Positions 1 to 7,936 of a stretch of DNA of 20,345 nucleotides are shown piece by piece. Each line of letters opens with the position of its first letter. The first letter of the stretch is position 1. The position numbers and the translations under genes are program-made. The notes under the pieces are model-generated. The model searched no databases, was not told the DNA's origin, and saw nothing but the letters and a program-made list of their open reading frames with translations. The stretch is from DASQPR01 sp035263025 (lineage in GTDB: Bacteria > Actinomycetota > Actinomycetes > Mycobacteriales > Micromonosporaceae), in the NCBI GenBank assembly GCA_035263025.1, contig DATFRR010000093.1, positions 1 to 20,345 on the forward strand, read 5' to 3'.

Positions 1-1156
1 CGCCCGTGACCGGATCGACGAGCGCGATCCGGTAGCCGGGCAGCGGCCGGCCCATCGAGCCGAGCTTGAGCGGCTGCCCGGGCGGGTTGCCGATCTGGGC
101 CGACGTCTCGGTCTGTCCGTACCCGTCGCGAACGGTGATGCTCCAGGCCGCTCGTACCTGTTCGATGACCTCTGGATTCAGCGGCTCACCGGCGGCCACG
201 CACTCGCGCATCGGCACCTGCCACGCGCCGAGGTCGACCTGGATCAGCATCCGCCAGACGGTTGGCGGCGCGCAGAACGTCGTCACGCCGCAGCGCACGA
301 TCACGTCGAGAAGCGGGCCGGCGGCGAAGCGGCTCTGGTTCACGATGAGGATCGTGGCGCCCGCGTTCCATGGCGCGAAGAGGTTGCTCCACGCGTGTTT
401 CGCCCAGCCGGGCGACGAGATGTTCAGGTGTACGTCGCCGGGGCGCAGCCCGATCCAGTACATCGTCGACAGGTGTCCAACCGGGTAGGACACATGTGTG
501 TGCTCGACGAGCTTCGGCTCCGCGGTGGTGCCGGACGTGAAGTAGAGCAGCAGCGGGTCGCTGCCCGCGGTCGGGCCGTCCGGGCTCGCATCGGCCAGTG
601 ACTCGTAGGAGTCGTCGTAGCGAAGCCAGCCCTCGACCGGCTCGCCGACGGCGATGCGCGTCCAGCCACCTGGTACGCCCTCGAAGCGAGGCGTGTCACC
701 GCTTCTCGCTACCACGTGCGCGACCTGGCCGCGGTGCACACGGTCGACGAGGTCGCTCGTACCCAGCAATGTCGAAGCCGGAATGATGACGACGCCCAGC
801 TTGATCGCGGCCAGAATCGTTTCCCACAGCTCGATCTGGTTGCCGAGCATGAGCAGCAGGTGGTCGTGGCGTTCCACACCGTGGGCGCGCAACCAGCCGG
901 CGACCTGTTCGGACCGGCCGGACATCTCGGCGAACGTCGCCTTGGTCTCGGTCCCGTCCTCCTCGACGATCCACAGCGCCGTCTGGTCGGGCCGTTCGGT
1001 CGCGAGCACCGCGTCGAACCAGTCCCGCGCCCAGTTGAACTCAGTCACGTCCGGCCATCGGAATTCCCGATACGCGGTCGCGTAGTCGTCGCGATGGGCG
1101 AGCAGATAGTCGCGCGCCGCGCGGAACGCGGTGATGCCCGAGACGTCGTCGGCCAT
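1..1156 (-). CDS. AMP-forming acyl-CoA synthetase, C-terminus cut off by window edge
   Basis: The 385 visible residues form the N-terminal adenylation part of an AMP-binding (ANL superfamily) acyl-CoA ligase, which activates a carboxylic acid with ATP to an acyl-adenylate and passes it to CoA. The P-loop-like motif YFTSGTTAEPK lies at about residues 205-215, and the aromatic/acid motif YGQTE is at about 346-350, followed by the GSMGRPLPGY segment. An N-terminal WPDVTEFNWARDWFD stretch resembles the acetyl-/medium-chain acyl-CoA synthetase branch rather than long-chain FadD. The usual lysine-bearing C-terminal lid would lie beyond base 1. ATG at 1156 is preceded by a weak purine-rich site (GAAGAGC). 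The stop of the RNB ribonuclease gene lies 113 bases upstream on the same strand. Substrate cannot be told from the sequence; cytosolic. Confidence 0.93.
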   Translation of the reverse strand, partial: MADDVSGITAFRAARDYLLAHRDDYATAYREFRWPDVTEFNWARDWFDAVLATERPDQTALWIVEEDGTETKATFAEMSGRSEQVAGWLRAHGVERHDHLLLMLGNQIELWETILAAIKLGVVIIPASTLLGTSDLVDRVHRGQVAHVVARSGDTPRFEGVPGGWTRIAVGEPVEGWLRYDDSYESLADASPDGPTAGSDPLLLYFTSGTTAEPKLVEHTHVSYPVGHLSTMYWIGLRPGDVHLNISSPGWAKHAWSNLFAPWNAGATILIVNQSRFAAGPLLDVIVRCGVTTFCAPPTVWRMLIQVDLGAWQVPMRECVAAGEPLNPEVIEQVRAAWSITVRDGYGQTETSAQIGNPPGQPLKLGSMGRPLPGYRIALVDPVTG

Positions 1157-1269
1157 GCTCTTCAAGTCCCTTCGTGGTGAGGCTGTTGCCTCGATGGCGC
1201 CCGGCCGTCGCGTCGTCCGACCCGCCGTGATCGATCTTCTCGTACGCATCGTCCTATCGAACCGTCATA

Positions 1270-2802
1270 TCACCGCATCACGGTCTCGAACAGCACTCTG
1301 CGCAGCACCGGATCGGCGACCGCCAGCCGGACCGGAATGCGCTTGCCCGGCACCAGGCCCGGACCCTCGCACCTGGCCCGCACCGCGGGCGCGTCGAGCG
1401 CCACGACGCCATGCGGCGGCCGCGGCTGTGGTGGCGCGGCGGGTGTCGCGCCGTCTGGGCGCTGGTGCTGGATGTCCGGTTCCGGGTTGGGGTGCTGCGG
1501 TTGATGGTTGTCATGGTGCGGCTTGTGGTGGTGCTCCGGCTCGTCCACGTCGAGAACGGCCGCCTCGAACACTTCGCCGACGCGGCCCTGCAGCAGCACG
1601 GCCTCGGCGAGGTCGACCGCGCCACGTTCCGCGGCGCTCGCAACGTGGTCGGTCGCCGCCATCACCCCAGGCAACTTCGGCAGAGCCACGCGTACCCAGT
1701 CCGGCACCGGCTCGCCGTTGAACAGCGCGAGGCACGCCTCCGTCGCGTAGCGGTCCGCCAGGCGCCGCAGCGGCGCGGTCACGTGGGCGTACGCCGCCGC
1801 CACACCACCGTGCTCGTGCAGCTCGGGGGTCGCTCCGTCCATCGCCGTATACGCCGCACCGCGCAGCAACTCGGCGGCATGACCCAGGAATGCGGCGCCA
1901 CGGGGCGTACCGCCGTCGACCTGTGCGATCACCCGGCCGGCCGACGTGCCGCGAGGCCATCGAACGCCGAGCGAGTTCGCCGCCCGCCGTAGCCTCCGGA
2001 TCGCCCAGAACGGCGGCGCCGGCATGGTACGCAACAGACCGATCCCGCCCTTGAGCATGATGTCTGCGGCGGCCATGCCGGTGAGCAGCGAAATCTGAGC
2101 GTTGTAGTCCTCGATCGGATCGGGCGCGTGCAGCACGAGCTCCCAGCCGCCGTCCACGCGCTCCACGTCCTGAGCCGGCATGGGGAGGTTGATTGCGCCG
2201 CGCGCGAGACCCCGTTCGATCAGCAGCTTGCCGATCTCGGGAAGCAGCGCAACGGGTTCGTCGAGCCGACCGGCGGCCACGGCCGCTTGGGTGTCCGGGT
2301 AGCCGAGCTTGGCCCGACTCCGTACCGTCGCACGCTCCACCCGTACGTCGACGGTGGCGCCATCTGCGTCCAGGTCGATCGTCCACACCACGGCAGGTCG
2401 TACCTGACCCGGCAGGAGGCTCGCAGCGCCCTCGGAAAGCACCGTCGGATGCAACGGCACGCGGCCGTCGGGCAGGTAGACGGTTTGTCCGCGAGCCCAG
2501 GTGTCCGTGATGAGCGCGCCATCCGGTGCCACGAAGGCGGAAACGTCGGCGATGGCGTACCAGACGCGGTAGCCGCTCCCCCGCCGCTGCAGGCACATCG
2601 CCTGGTCCAGGTCCATCGATGTGGGCGGGTCGAGCGTGGCGAACGCGATGTCGGTGCGGTCGACGGACGGAAGCCTCGGTCCACGCGCCGCCACGTCGTC
2701 CGCCTCACGCTGCGCCGCGAGCGAGAACTGCGTGGGCAGCCTCAACTCGCGGCGCAGCGCACTGAAATCAATGCTGGGTGCGACCAGGCGACGGATCACC
2801 AT
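1270..2802 (-). CDS. RNB-domain (RNase II/R family) exoribonuclease with His-rich insertion
   Basis: A 510-residue protein of the RNase II family, 3'-5' hydrolytic exoribonucleases that degrade single-stranded RNA in the cytosol. The RNB catalytic metal site is visible as LDPPTSMDLDQA (D58, D64, D66; the fourth acid of E. coli RNase II is Q67 here, a change I believe is common in the actinobacterial branch). The conserved TAPLRRLADRY motif with catalytic-type arginines is at 342-352. There are no obvious N-terminal cold-shock domains, so it is a short RNase II-like form. The C-terminal S1-like part is interrupted at about 421-464 by a His/Pro/Asn/Gln-rich stretch, after which the fold appears to resume at GVVALDAPAVRARC. 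ATG at 2802 has no clear Shine-Dalgarno; a TATGAC box six bases upstream suggests a leaderless transcript. Confidence 0.93.
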   Translation of the reverse strand: MVIRRLVAPSIDFSALRRELRLPTQFSLAAQREADDVAARGPRLPSVDRTDIAFATLDPPTSMDLDQAMCLQRRGSGYRVWYAIADVSAFVAPDGALITDTWARGQTVYLPDGRVPLHPTVLSEGAASLLPGQVRPAVVWTIDLDADGATVDVRVERATVRSRAKLGYPDTQAAVAAGRLDEPVALLPEIGKLLIERGLARGAINLPMPAQDVERVDGGWELVLHAPDPIEDYNAQISLLTGMAAADIMLKGGIGLLRTMPAPPFWAIRRLRRAANSLGVRWPRGTSAGRVIAQVDGGTPRGAAFLGHAAELLRGAAYTAMDGATPELHEHGGVAAAYAHVTAPLRRLADRYATEACLALFNGEPVPDWVRVALPKLPGVMAATDHVASAAERGAVDLAEAVLLQGRVGEVFEAAVLDVDEPEHHHKPHHDNHQPQHPNPEPDIQHQRPDGATPAAPPQPRPPHGVVALDAPAVRARCEGPGLVPGKRIPVRLAVADPVLRRVLFETVMR

Positions 2803-2925
2803 CGCTCAGTCATACCAGCCCCTGTCGGTCGCGTGCGACAGCCTCTCGGTCGTCTCACGCATCCCAGCCGGCGAAGAGTGCCACGACCGCGAGGCGCCAT
2901 TGTCCAGCGGTCATCGCAACGGCAT

Positions 2926-4632
2926 CTACCGCATGGCCGCCGTTCGCGACCGGATGCTCGTCCGGGTCCGGGACCGCGTGGCCGGCCGCCGCGCGGTGGT
3001 GCGAGCGGCCGTGGTCCGCTTGGCCGCGGTGGAACGCTTAGCAGGCGTGGTTCGCTTGGCCGCCGTCGTCCGCTTTGCCGTCGTCCGCTTGGCCGTCGTC
3101 CGCTTCGCAGCCGTGGTCCGGCGTGTCGACGTCGCGCGCCGACCCACCGGACGCCGAGCCGCAGTGGTCCGCTTGGTCGCCGTGGAACGCTTAGCAGCCG
3201 TTGTTCGCTTCGCCGCCGTCGTGCGCTTAGCAGCCGTGGTGCGTTTCGCTGCCGTCGCGCGCGTGGTCGACCGGCCGGTCGACATCCGCGTGGTGCCGGC
3301 GGTTGCCCCGCGTCTGACCGCCTTCCGACCGGCCCTGCGGGCCGTCGACGTACGAGCCGTTGCGGTGCGCCGCGTGCCGGTACGAGCCGCCGCGGTTGTC
3401 TTCCGTGCGGTCGCCTTGCGGGCCGTGGTCGCCTTGCGGGCTGTGGTCGCCTTACGTGCGGTGGTCGCCTTGCGGGCCGTGGTGGCCTTGCGGGCCGCTG
3501 TCTTGCGAGCGGTCGCGGGGCGGCCGGTGGTCGACCGACGGGCGGTGGTTGACGCGCGCGCCGATTTTCGCGCGGGCGCCTTCCGAGCGGTCGCCCGAGC
3601 GGACGTCCGCGTCGTTCCGGTGGACCGCGCGGCCGCTGTGGTCTTGCGCGCCGCGGTCTTGCGAGCGGTCGCCTTCCGAGCCGTGGTCGCCTTGCGGGCC
3701 GCCGTCTTACGCGCGGTCGCGGTGGTGCCCGCCGTCCGCGCGGTCGAACGCGCCGCAGTTGACTTGCGAGCCGGAGCCCGCTTCGCCGCGGTTGTCCGAC
3801 CGGTGGTCGACGCGCGGCCCGGTGCACGCTTGGCGGTGGCCTTGCGGGCGGTCGTCGACTTGCGGGCGGTCGTCGACTTGCGCGGCGTGGTCTTGCGGGC
3901 CGCCGTGGTCCGCTTCGCGGTCACCGTACGCTTCGCCGGCGTACGCTTCGCCGCGCTCGTCCGCTTCGCCGTGGTCCGCTTCGCAGCCGTAGTCCGCTTC
4001 GCAGCCGTGGTCCGCTTTGCTGTGGTCCGCGTCGCGGGTGTGGACTTGCGCGCCGCCGTGGTCCGCTTCGCTGTCGTACGCTTCGCGGCCGTCGTCTTGC
4101 GCGCTGCCGTGGTCCGCTTCGCGGCCGTCGACTTACGCGCGGCGGTGGTCTTCTTGGCGGCCGTCGTCTTACGTGCGGCCGTGGTCTTCTTGGCGGCCGT
4201 CGTCTTGCGCGCGCCGGTGGTCTTCTTGGCGGCCGTGGTCTTCTTAGCGGCCGTCTTGCGCGCCGCCGTCGCCTTGGTCGCAGTCGTCCGCTTCGCGGGC
4301 GCCGTCTTGCGTGCGGCGGTCGCGCGCGTGGTCGTCTTCTTGGCGGCCGTCTTCCTGGCCGTCGTCTTCTTGGCAGCGGTCGCGCGCGCAGTCGTCGCCT
4401 TGGTTCCGGTCGTCTTGCGTGCGGTCGTTGCCTTCTTGGTCGCGGTCGCCTTCGCGGTGGCGGACTTGGCCGGACCGGCCTTCTTCGCAACCGCTGCGCG
4501 CACCGTCTTACGCATGGCGGTCGCCGCCCGGGCGCCCGTCCTCTTTGTGGCGCTCTTCGCGGCCCCGACCCTTCTGCCCGCCGTACTCGTGGCGGTCGGC
4601 ATGGTCATGGCCTCGGAAGCTGCGGCCATCAT
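2926..4632 (-). CDS. Histone H1-like Lys/Arg/Ala/Thr-repeat protein
   Basis: The 568-residue product is almost wholly made of Ala, Thr, Lys and Arg in irregular short units such as AAKKTT, ARKTTAAK and TTAAKRTTA. The first 60 residues or so (MMAAASEAMTMPTATSTAGRR) are less repetitive but show no recognisable globular domain. The composition matches the basic tails of eukaryotic H1, the C-terminal tail of actinobacterial HU (HupB) and chlamydial HC2-type proteins, which bind DNA or RNA through charge; a nucleoid role is therefore inferred, not shown. Lys-Lys units dominate the first half, Lys-Arg units the second. Third-base choices differ between repeat copies, so the repeat is not a recent slippage product. 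An AAGGGAGGGAC site precedes tandem ATGs at 4632 and 4629; spacing fits the second ATG slightly better. It is divergent from the phosphodiesterase gene. Confidence 0.82.
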   Translation of the reverse strand: MMAAASEAMTMPTATSTAGRRVGAAKSATKRTGARAATAMRKTVRAAVAKKAGPAKSATAKATATKKATTARKTTGTKATTARATAAKKTTARKTAAKKTTTRATAARKTAPAKRTTATKATAARKTAAKKTTAAKKTTGARKTTAAKKTTAARKTTAAKKTTAARKSTAAKRTTAARKTTAAKRTTAKRTTAARKSTPATRTTAKRTTAAKRTTAAKRTTAKRTSAAKRTPAKRTVTAKRTTAARKTTPRKSTTARKSTTARKATAKRAPGRASTTGRTTAAKRAPARKSTAARSTARTAGTTATARKTAARKATTARKATARKTAARKTTAAARSTGTTRTSARATARKAPARKSARASTTARRSTTGRPATARKTAARKATTARKATTARKATTARKATTARKATARKTTAAARTGTRRTATARTSTARRAGRKAVRRGATAGTTRMSTGRSTTRATAAKRTTAAKRTTAAKRTTAAKRSTATKRTTAARRPVGRRATSTRRTTAAKRTTAKRTTAKRTTAAKRTTPAKRSTAAKRTTAARTTARRPATRSRTRTSIRSRTAAMR

Positions 4633-5106
4633 GTCCCTCCCTTGGGAACCTCTCCGGTTGTCACCGTCACCGTCGCCGGTCGAGCGGGGTGCTCACCGGT
4701 CGACACGTCGCAAATGGCTGGGCGATCCGCGGCGACATCAGTCACCGCATCAGGAGCAGGATCCGCCCGTCCCACTGCTGCATGAGATCACTGTGCACCG
4801 CAAACCTCTCATGCGCTACCGATTCGGACTAAATGCCGTAGCCGCTCCACAGTAGATGTGATCCCGCCGAACCGGACGATTTGCCCGACGAGGAGCAGTG
4901 AATCGCCGTATGTTCCGGTTAATTCCGTTGCGGCACAACGGTTTTGGCCGCATGCAAGAGTTGCCGGCTGGCCAGTGGTGCCTACACACCGTCCTCGACC
5001 GCCCTCGCTCACGCCAGCGAAACTTTTTTCCAGCGACACGCCGAAAACGGCGCCGTACGCTTGTGCGTCGCATCCGGCAAGACCTCCACCGCGATCGGGA
5101 GTGGGC
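4633..5106. other. 474-bp divergent intergenic region
   Basis: This stretch separates the divergent histone-like gene and phosphodiesterase gene and must hold both promoters. The only structure I can point to is the perfect inverted repeat at 4925-4941 and an A/T-rich run (aactttttt) near 5028. A 70-codon arginine-rich frame (4898-5110) touches the phosphodiesterase start by an ATGA overlap but has no convincing coding character. I see no RNA gene here. Confidence 0.6.
4925..4941. promoter_or_regulatory. Inverted repeat, possible operator or small hairpin
   Basis: CCGTTG and CAACGG are separated by CGGCA and followed on the plus strand by TTTT. It could be a short terminator-like hairpin or a protein-binding palindrome. 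Because it lies between divergent genes, an operator fits the context better than a terminator. Confidence 0.3.
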
Positions 5107-6054
5107 ATGACCGACGACGCCGTTTCGACCCGTACGGTGGTCGCGCCGCCGCCCGGACAGCCCGTCGAGCTGCCGGTGCTGGCGCCCGGATCGAGCGATC
5201 GCAAGGTGCTTCTCGTCGGTGTCGACGGGCTGCGCTGGGATCGCATTGCAGCGGCCGACGCGCCGGTGCTGACCGCACTGATGGCCGACGGTCTCTACGC
5301 GACCGGCGCGCACGATCCGGCAAGCCCGGCACAGACTGTTTCCGGTCCGGGGTGGTCGACGTTAGCCACTGGTACGTCGCCGCGGCGGCATGGCGTCTGC
5401 GACAACTCGTTCGACGGCCGCCGCTACGACCAGTGCCCTGACTTCATGACGTTAGCGAAGCGCGCGATGCCGGATGTGCGGTCGTGCGCCGTCATCGACT
5501 GGGCGCCACTTGTCGACATGGGCACGTTCGGGCCCGAGATCGACGTACGGATCAGGTTCGACGGCGACCGGTACGGCTTCTTCGCGGAAGATCTGCGGAC
5601 CATCGACGTGGCGACGCAACTGCTCGCGGAGACCGATCCCGACATCACGTTCGTGTACATCGGATGCGTCGACGAGGCCGGGCACCGCACCGGTCCGCTG
5701 TCGTCGGCTTACATGGCGGGCATCACGGCCGCCGACGAGATGATCGGTCGGTTGCTCGAAACGGTACGAGGCCGGCCGACGTACCGCGACGAGCAGTGGC
5801 TCGTGCTGGTCAGCACGGATCACGGTCACCTCGACGAAGGCGGTCATGGCGGGACGACCGAGGCCGAGCGCGCCATCTTCGTCATCGCGAGCGGATCCGG
5901 CATTCCTGCCGGTACGCGTACGACCGGTGTCCGTACCGTCGACGTGGCGCCGACAGTGCTCGACCATCTCGGCGTCGTACCGGATCCGTCGTGGCATCTC
6001 GAGGGGCGTTCGCTGCTGCGCGGCTCGCCGTCGGTGGCTAGTCCGCAGCGTTGA
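5107..6054 (+). CDS. Alkaline-phosphatase-superfamily phosphodiesterase/pyrophosphatase
   Basis: A 315-residue protein of the type I phosphodiesterase/nucleotide pyrophosphatase group, two-metal enzymes that hydrolyse phosphate mono- or diesters. Metal ligands are visible as LLVGVDGLRWD (D40), CVDEAGHRTGP (D189, H193), STDHGH (D238, H239) and GGHGG (H247). By alignment with the NPP motif ending in TG...HG, the nucleophile would be S79 in TVSGPGWSTLATG, where animal NPPs have Thr. No signal peptide is seen, so it is probably cytosolic, unlike many family members. The start was chosen at ATG 5107 because GGGAG lies just upstream and the frame before it is not protein-like. Its last 17 bases overlap the convergent GntR gene. 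Substrate unknown. Confidence 0.9.
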   Translation: MTDDAVSTRTVVAPPPGQPVELPVLAPGSSDRKVLLVGVDGLRWDRIAAADAPVLTALMADGLYATGAHDPASPAQTVSGPGWSTLATGTSPRRHGVCDNSFDGRRYDQCPDFMTLAKRAMPDVRSCAVIDWAPLVDMGTFGPEIDVRIRFDGDRYGFFAEDLRTIDVATQLLAETDPDITFVYIGCVDEAGHRTGPLSSAYMAGITAADEMIGRLLETVRGRPTYRDEQWLVLVSTDHGHLDEGGHGGTTEAERAIFVIASGSGIPAGTRTTGVRTVDVAPTVLDHLGVVPDPSWHLEGRSLLRGSPSVASPQR

Positions 6055-6412
6055 ACGCGGCATCCACCACGGCGAGCGCTTCCTTGCGATCCAAGCCGAG
6101 TCGCTGCGCCCGCGCGACGAATTCCGCGGCGGCCGCGAATGCGGCTCGCGCCGCCGGGTCGCCACCGGCCGAGACGAACGTGCCGTGCCGGCCGCGTGTC
6201 TCGATGACACCGTCCTCCTCGAGCGTGCGGTAGGCGCGCGCCACGGTGCCCGGCGCGACCCGAAGGTCACCGGCGAGTCTGCGTACTGTCGGCAAGCGCA
6301 CGCCGGACGGCAGGCGGCCATCGCGGGCCTGATCCGCGATCTGCGCGCGGATCTGTTCGTACGGCGGGACCGCCATTCCACCGTCGACCACGATGCGCAT
6401 GTGGTCGTCCAT
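6038..6412 (-). CDS. GntR-family regulator, short YtrA type
   Basis: This 124-residue repressor has one winged helix-turn-helix (about residues 15-80: PPYEQIRAQIADQ, LPTVRRLAGDLRVAPGTVARAYRTLEEDG, RGRHGTFV) and only a short helical C-terminal extension (DPAARAAFAAAAEFVARAQRLGLDRKEAL). That layout is the YtrA subgroup, which lacks a large ligand-binding domain and usually controls a neighbouring membrane or ABC-transporter operon; no such operon is visible next to it here. ATG 6412 follows GGGGAGG with ideal spacing. An 11-bp inverted repeat lies 24-82 bases upstream and is a natural candidate for autoregulation. The 3' end overlaps the convergent phosphodiesterase gene by 17 bases. Confidence 0.93.
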   Translation of the reverse strand: MDDHMRIVVDGGMAVPPYEQIRAQIADQARDGRLPSGVRLPTVRRLAGDLRVAPGTVARAYRTLEEDGVIETRGRHGTFVSAGGDPAARAAFAAAAEFVARAQRLGLDRKEALAVVDAAFNAAD

Positions 6413-6435
6413 CTACGCCTCCCCGGACCTGACGG

Positions 6436-6494
6436 CACGGTTGACCGACGCCGCCACTGCCGTTCCTACCCAGCGCGCTCGCTGGTCAACCGTG
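6436..6494. promoter_or_regulatory. 11-bp inverted repeat upstream of the GntR gene, possible operator
   Basis: CACGGTTGACC at 6436-6446 is repeated exactly in inverted orientation at 6484-6494 (GGTCAACCGTG), with 37 bases between. Each arm includes a TTGACC, so on the minus strand the right arm could act as a -35 element with a weak TAGGAA 15 bases downstream. The position just ahead of the regulator start suggests repressor binding at two sites. Confidence 0.4.
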
Positions 6495-6748
6495 GTCCGG
6501 CCGGCACGCTTCGCCCGATGGGTGGACACCATCTTCCCGTTCCGTCGCCGTCACGGCTGCCCAAACCGACGGCACACCCACCGGATCCGCCGCGACCGAA
6601 TCGCAGCCCGACAACGGCTCGCGGCGTGCACCGTGGGCGAAAGTCGGATGGCCGCGCCAAACCGCGCCAGGCACGCCCATGCGGCGCACGCGCACACGGA
6701 TTGACGCGGATCATGTCGGTTGCCGCTCGGACACGCGCCGGTGTCGTG

Positions 6749-7267
6749 TCAGCGGTCGCGGTAGGCGTTCGGATAGACGCGCGTTCGGCGCTGATGCGGC
6801 ACCACCGCTCCGGCGCCAGCACGGTGCGGGCAGTGGTCGCCACACGCGCTCGGCAACGCCGGGGCGGCCGACCGCGCCGAGGCACCGGATACCGCGTACG
6901 CGGCCGAGCGCGGCGAGACGCCCGCCACCGCGTACTCCCCCCGTGCCGTGGTCACCGCGCGGACGCGGCCGCTGCCGTCCGTCGTACCGGTGCGCCACAC
7001 GACCTCGATCTGGGCCGCGGGATCGGCGGCGAACCGGCCGCCGGCCTCCGGCTGATAGTCGCCGGGCCGCACTGCGTCGGGACCGATGCCCGGCCGGAAT
7101 GCGTGCAGCCGAACCGGCGCCGCGCCGACGCGGCGGCCGACCGCGGTCGGGCCACGACGCGCCACCTCTTGTCCGGAGACCGCCCCCGGAAGGCTCCAGC
7201 GCTCGCGCAGCCACGCACCGACGCGCCGCCGCCTGCTCGCGCGTGTCGAGATTTGATATAGCGACAC
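6749..7267 (-). CDS. Doubtful hypothetical protein
   Basis: A 172-residue minus-strand frame from a GTG at 7267, preceded by AGAGGGGG, to TGA at 6749. Over the second half, G/C at the third codon position is clearly above positions one and two, as in the real genes here, and the text (RPGDYQPEAGGRFAADP, IEVVWRTGTTDGSGR, TTARGEYAVAGVSPRS) looks more protein-like than neighbouring frames. The start is arginine-rich and I recognise no family. It could be a diverged small protein, a decayed gene or chance. Confidence 0.25.
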   Translation of the reverse strand: MSLYQISTRASRRRRVGAWLRERWSLPGAVSGQEVARRGPTAVGRRVGAAPVRLHAFRPGIGPDAVRPGDYQPEAGGRFAADPAAQIEVVWRTGTTDGSGRVRAVTTARGEYAVAGVSPRSAAYAVSGASARSAAPALPSACGDHCPHRAGAGAVVPHQRRTRVYPNAYRDR

Positions 7268-7768
7268 CGAACCCCCTCTGCCGCCCGCCCGCTGCCGTGC
7301 TGACCCGCCCCCAGGTCGTGCCCGGCAGCCGCCGCTGCCCCTCGTCACCACCTCGACGGACGCCTCGATCCATCGACGGTGACCAACGGCTTGCCTGCCG
7401 CGAGCGATCCTATCGACGTCGACGGCCCGGTCAGGCCGGACGGCGAGCGCAACTGACATCATCTGCTACTTCGACATGCATCGATGTTGCTGCGTTCGCC
7501 AATCGCACCGTCCGTACGCTGCGGTTCTCTTTCGGACGACGTGCCGCGGCCGGTCGCCGATGTGGTCACGCGCCCCGGTCTCGGCCAAACGTTCGTTTGA
7601 CATCAGCGGCGCATCCGCGTACGGGGACCCGACCAAGGTCGCCCACCACTTCGGATGGTTCGGGCAAATCAGACAACCGTCGCTGTCACGGAACCGCCGC
7701 GAACCTGACCGAACGGATGACAAAGGTTAGCCCGTACGACGCCGCGAAATTAGCCGTCCTCCGCTCGT

Positions 7769-7797
7769 TTGTTACAGGGCCGCTCCGCTGGCATAAC
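7769..7797 (+). promoter_or_regulatory. Candidate promoter of the solute-binding protein gene
   Basis: TTGTTA (7769-7774) and CATAAC (7792-7797) are separated by 17 bases and lie in a locally A/T-richer patch. The same bases form an imperfect inverted repeat (TTGTTA ... TAACAA), which could serve as an operator. Transcription from here would leave a leader of roughly 130 bases. Confidence 0.4.
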
Positions 7798-7936
7798 AAG
7801 CCCGTCACGAAATCGTATGAACGCGGGGCACTCCCCTAGACGCGACGTTTCCTAGAAGCCACTACGCGCAGCCCGTACCCGTCCGCTCGAGCGGTCGGTG
7901 TCCCGTTGGCGGCTGCGGTAGACGTCTGGAGGAAGC

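Larger units (their letters stand above)
6413..7936. other. 1.5-kb region with little clear coding signal
   Basis: Between the GntR start and the solute-binding protein start, both strands have long open frames, but nearly all translate to arginine/proline-rich text typical of high-GC shadow frames. The only stretch with a coding-like codon pattern is the minus-strand frame 6749-7267, listed separately. Base composition falls from about 7600 onward, consistent with a promoter region for the downstream lipoprotein gene. I found no transposase remnants, tRNA or convincing RNA element. Confidence 0.5.

Noticed and set aside
2621..4855. 744-codon plus-strand open frame of Val/Ala/Arg/Phe-rich text opposite the histone-like gene
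   Set aside because: It is the stop-free complement of the repeated Lys/Arg/Ala/Thr codons. The minus strand has the ribosome-binding site and tandem ATGs, and the plus frame runs through the RNB gene start and into the divergent promoter region.
4898..5110. 70-codon arginine-rich ORF touching the phosphodiesterase start by ATGA
   Set aside because: The only purine-rich site (GAGGAG) is two bases from its GTG, too close, and the peptide has no coding character; the overlap is probably chance.
5846..7839. Long plus-strand frames (471 and 386 codons) across the GntR gene and the weakly coding region
   Set aside because: Translations are Arg/Pro/Ala-rich with no family pattern and run across the well-supported GntR and phosphodiesterase genes in the wrong frame or strand.
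7804..7936. Riboswitch in the leader of the solute-binding protein gene
   Set aside because: The leader has no conserved riboswitch core that I can recognise and no clear terminator/antiterminator pair.
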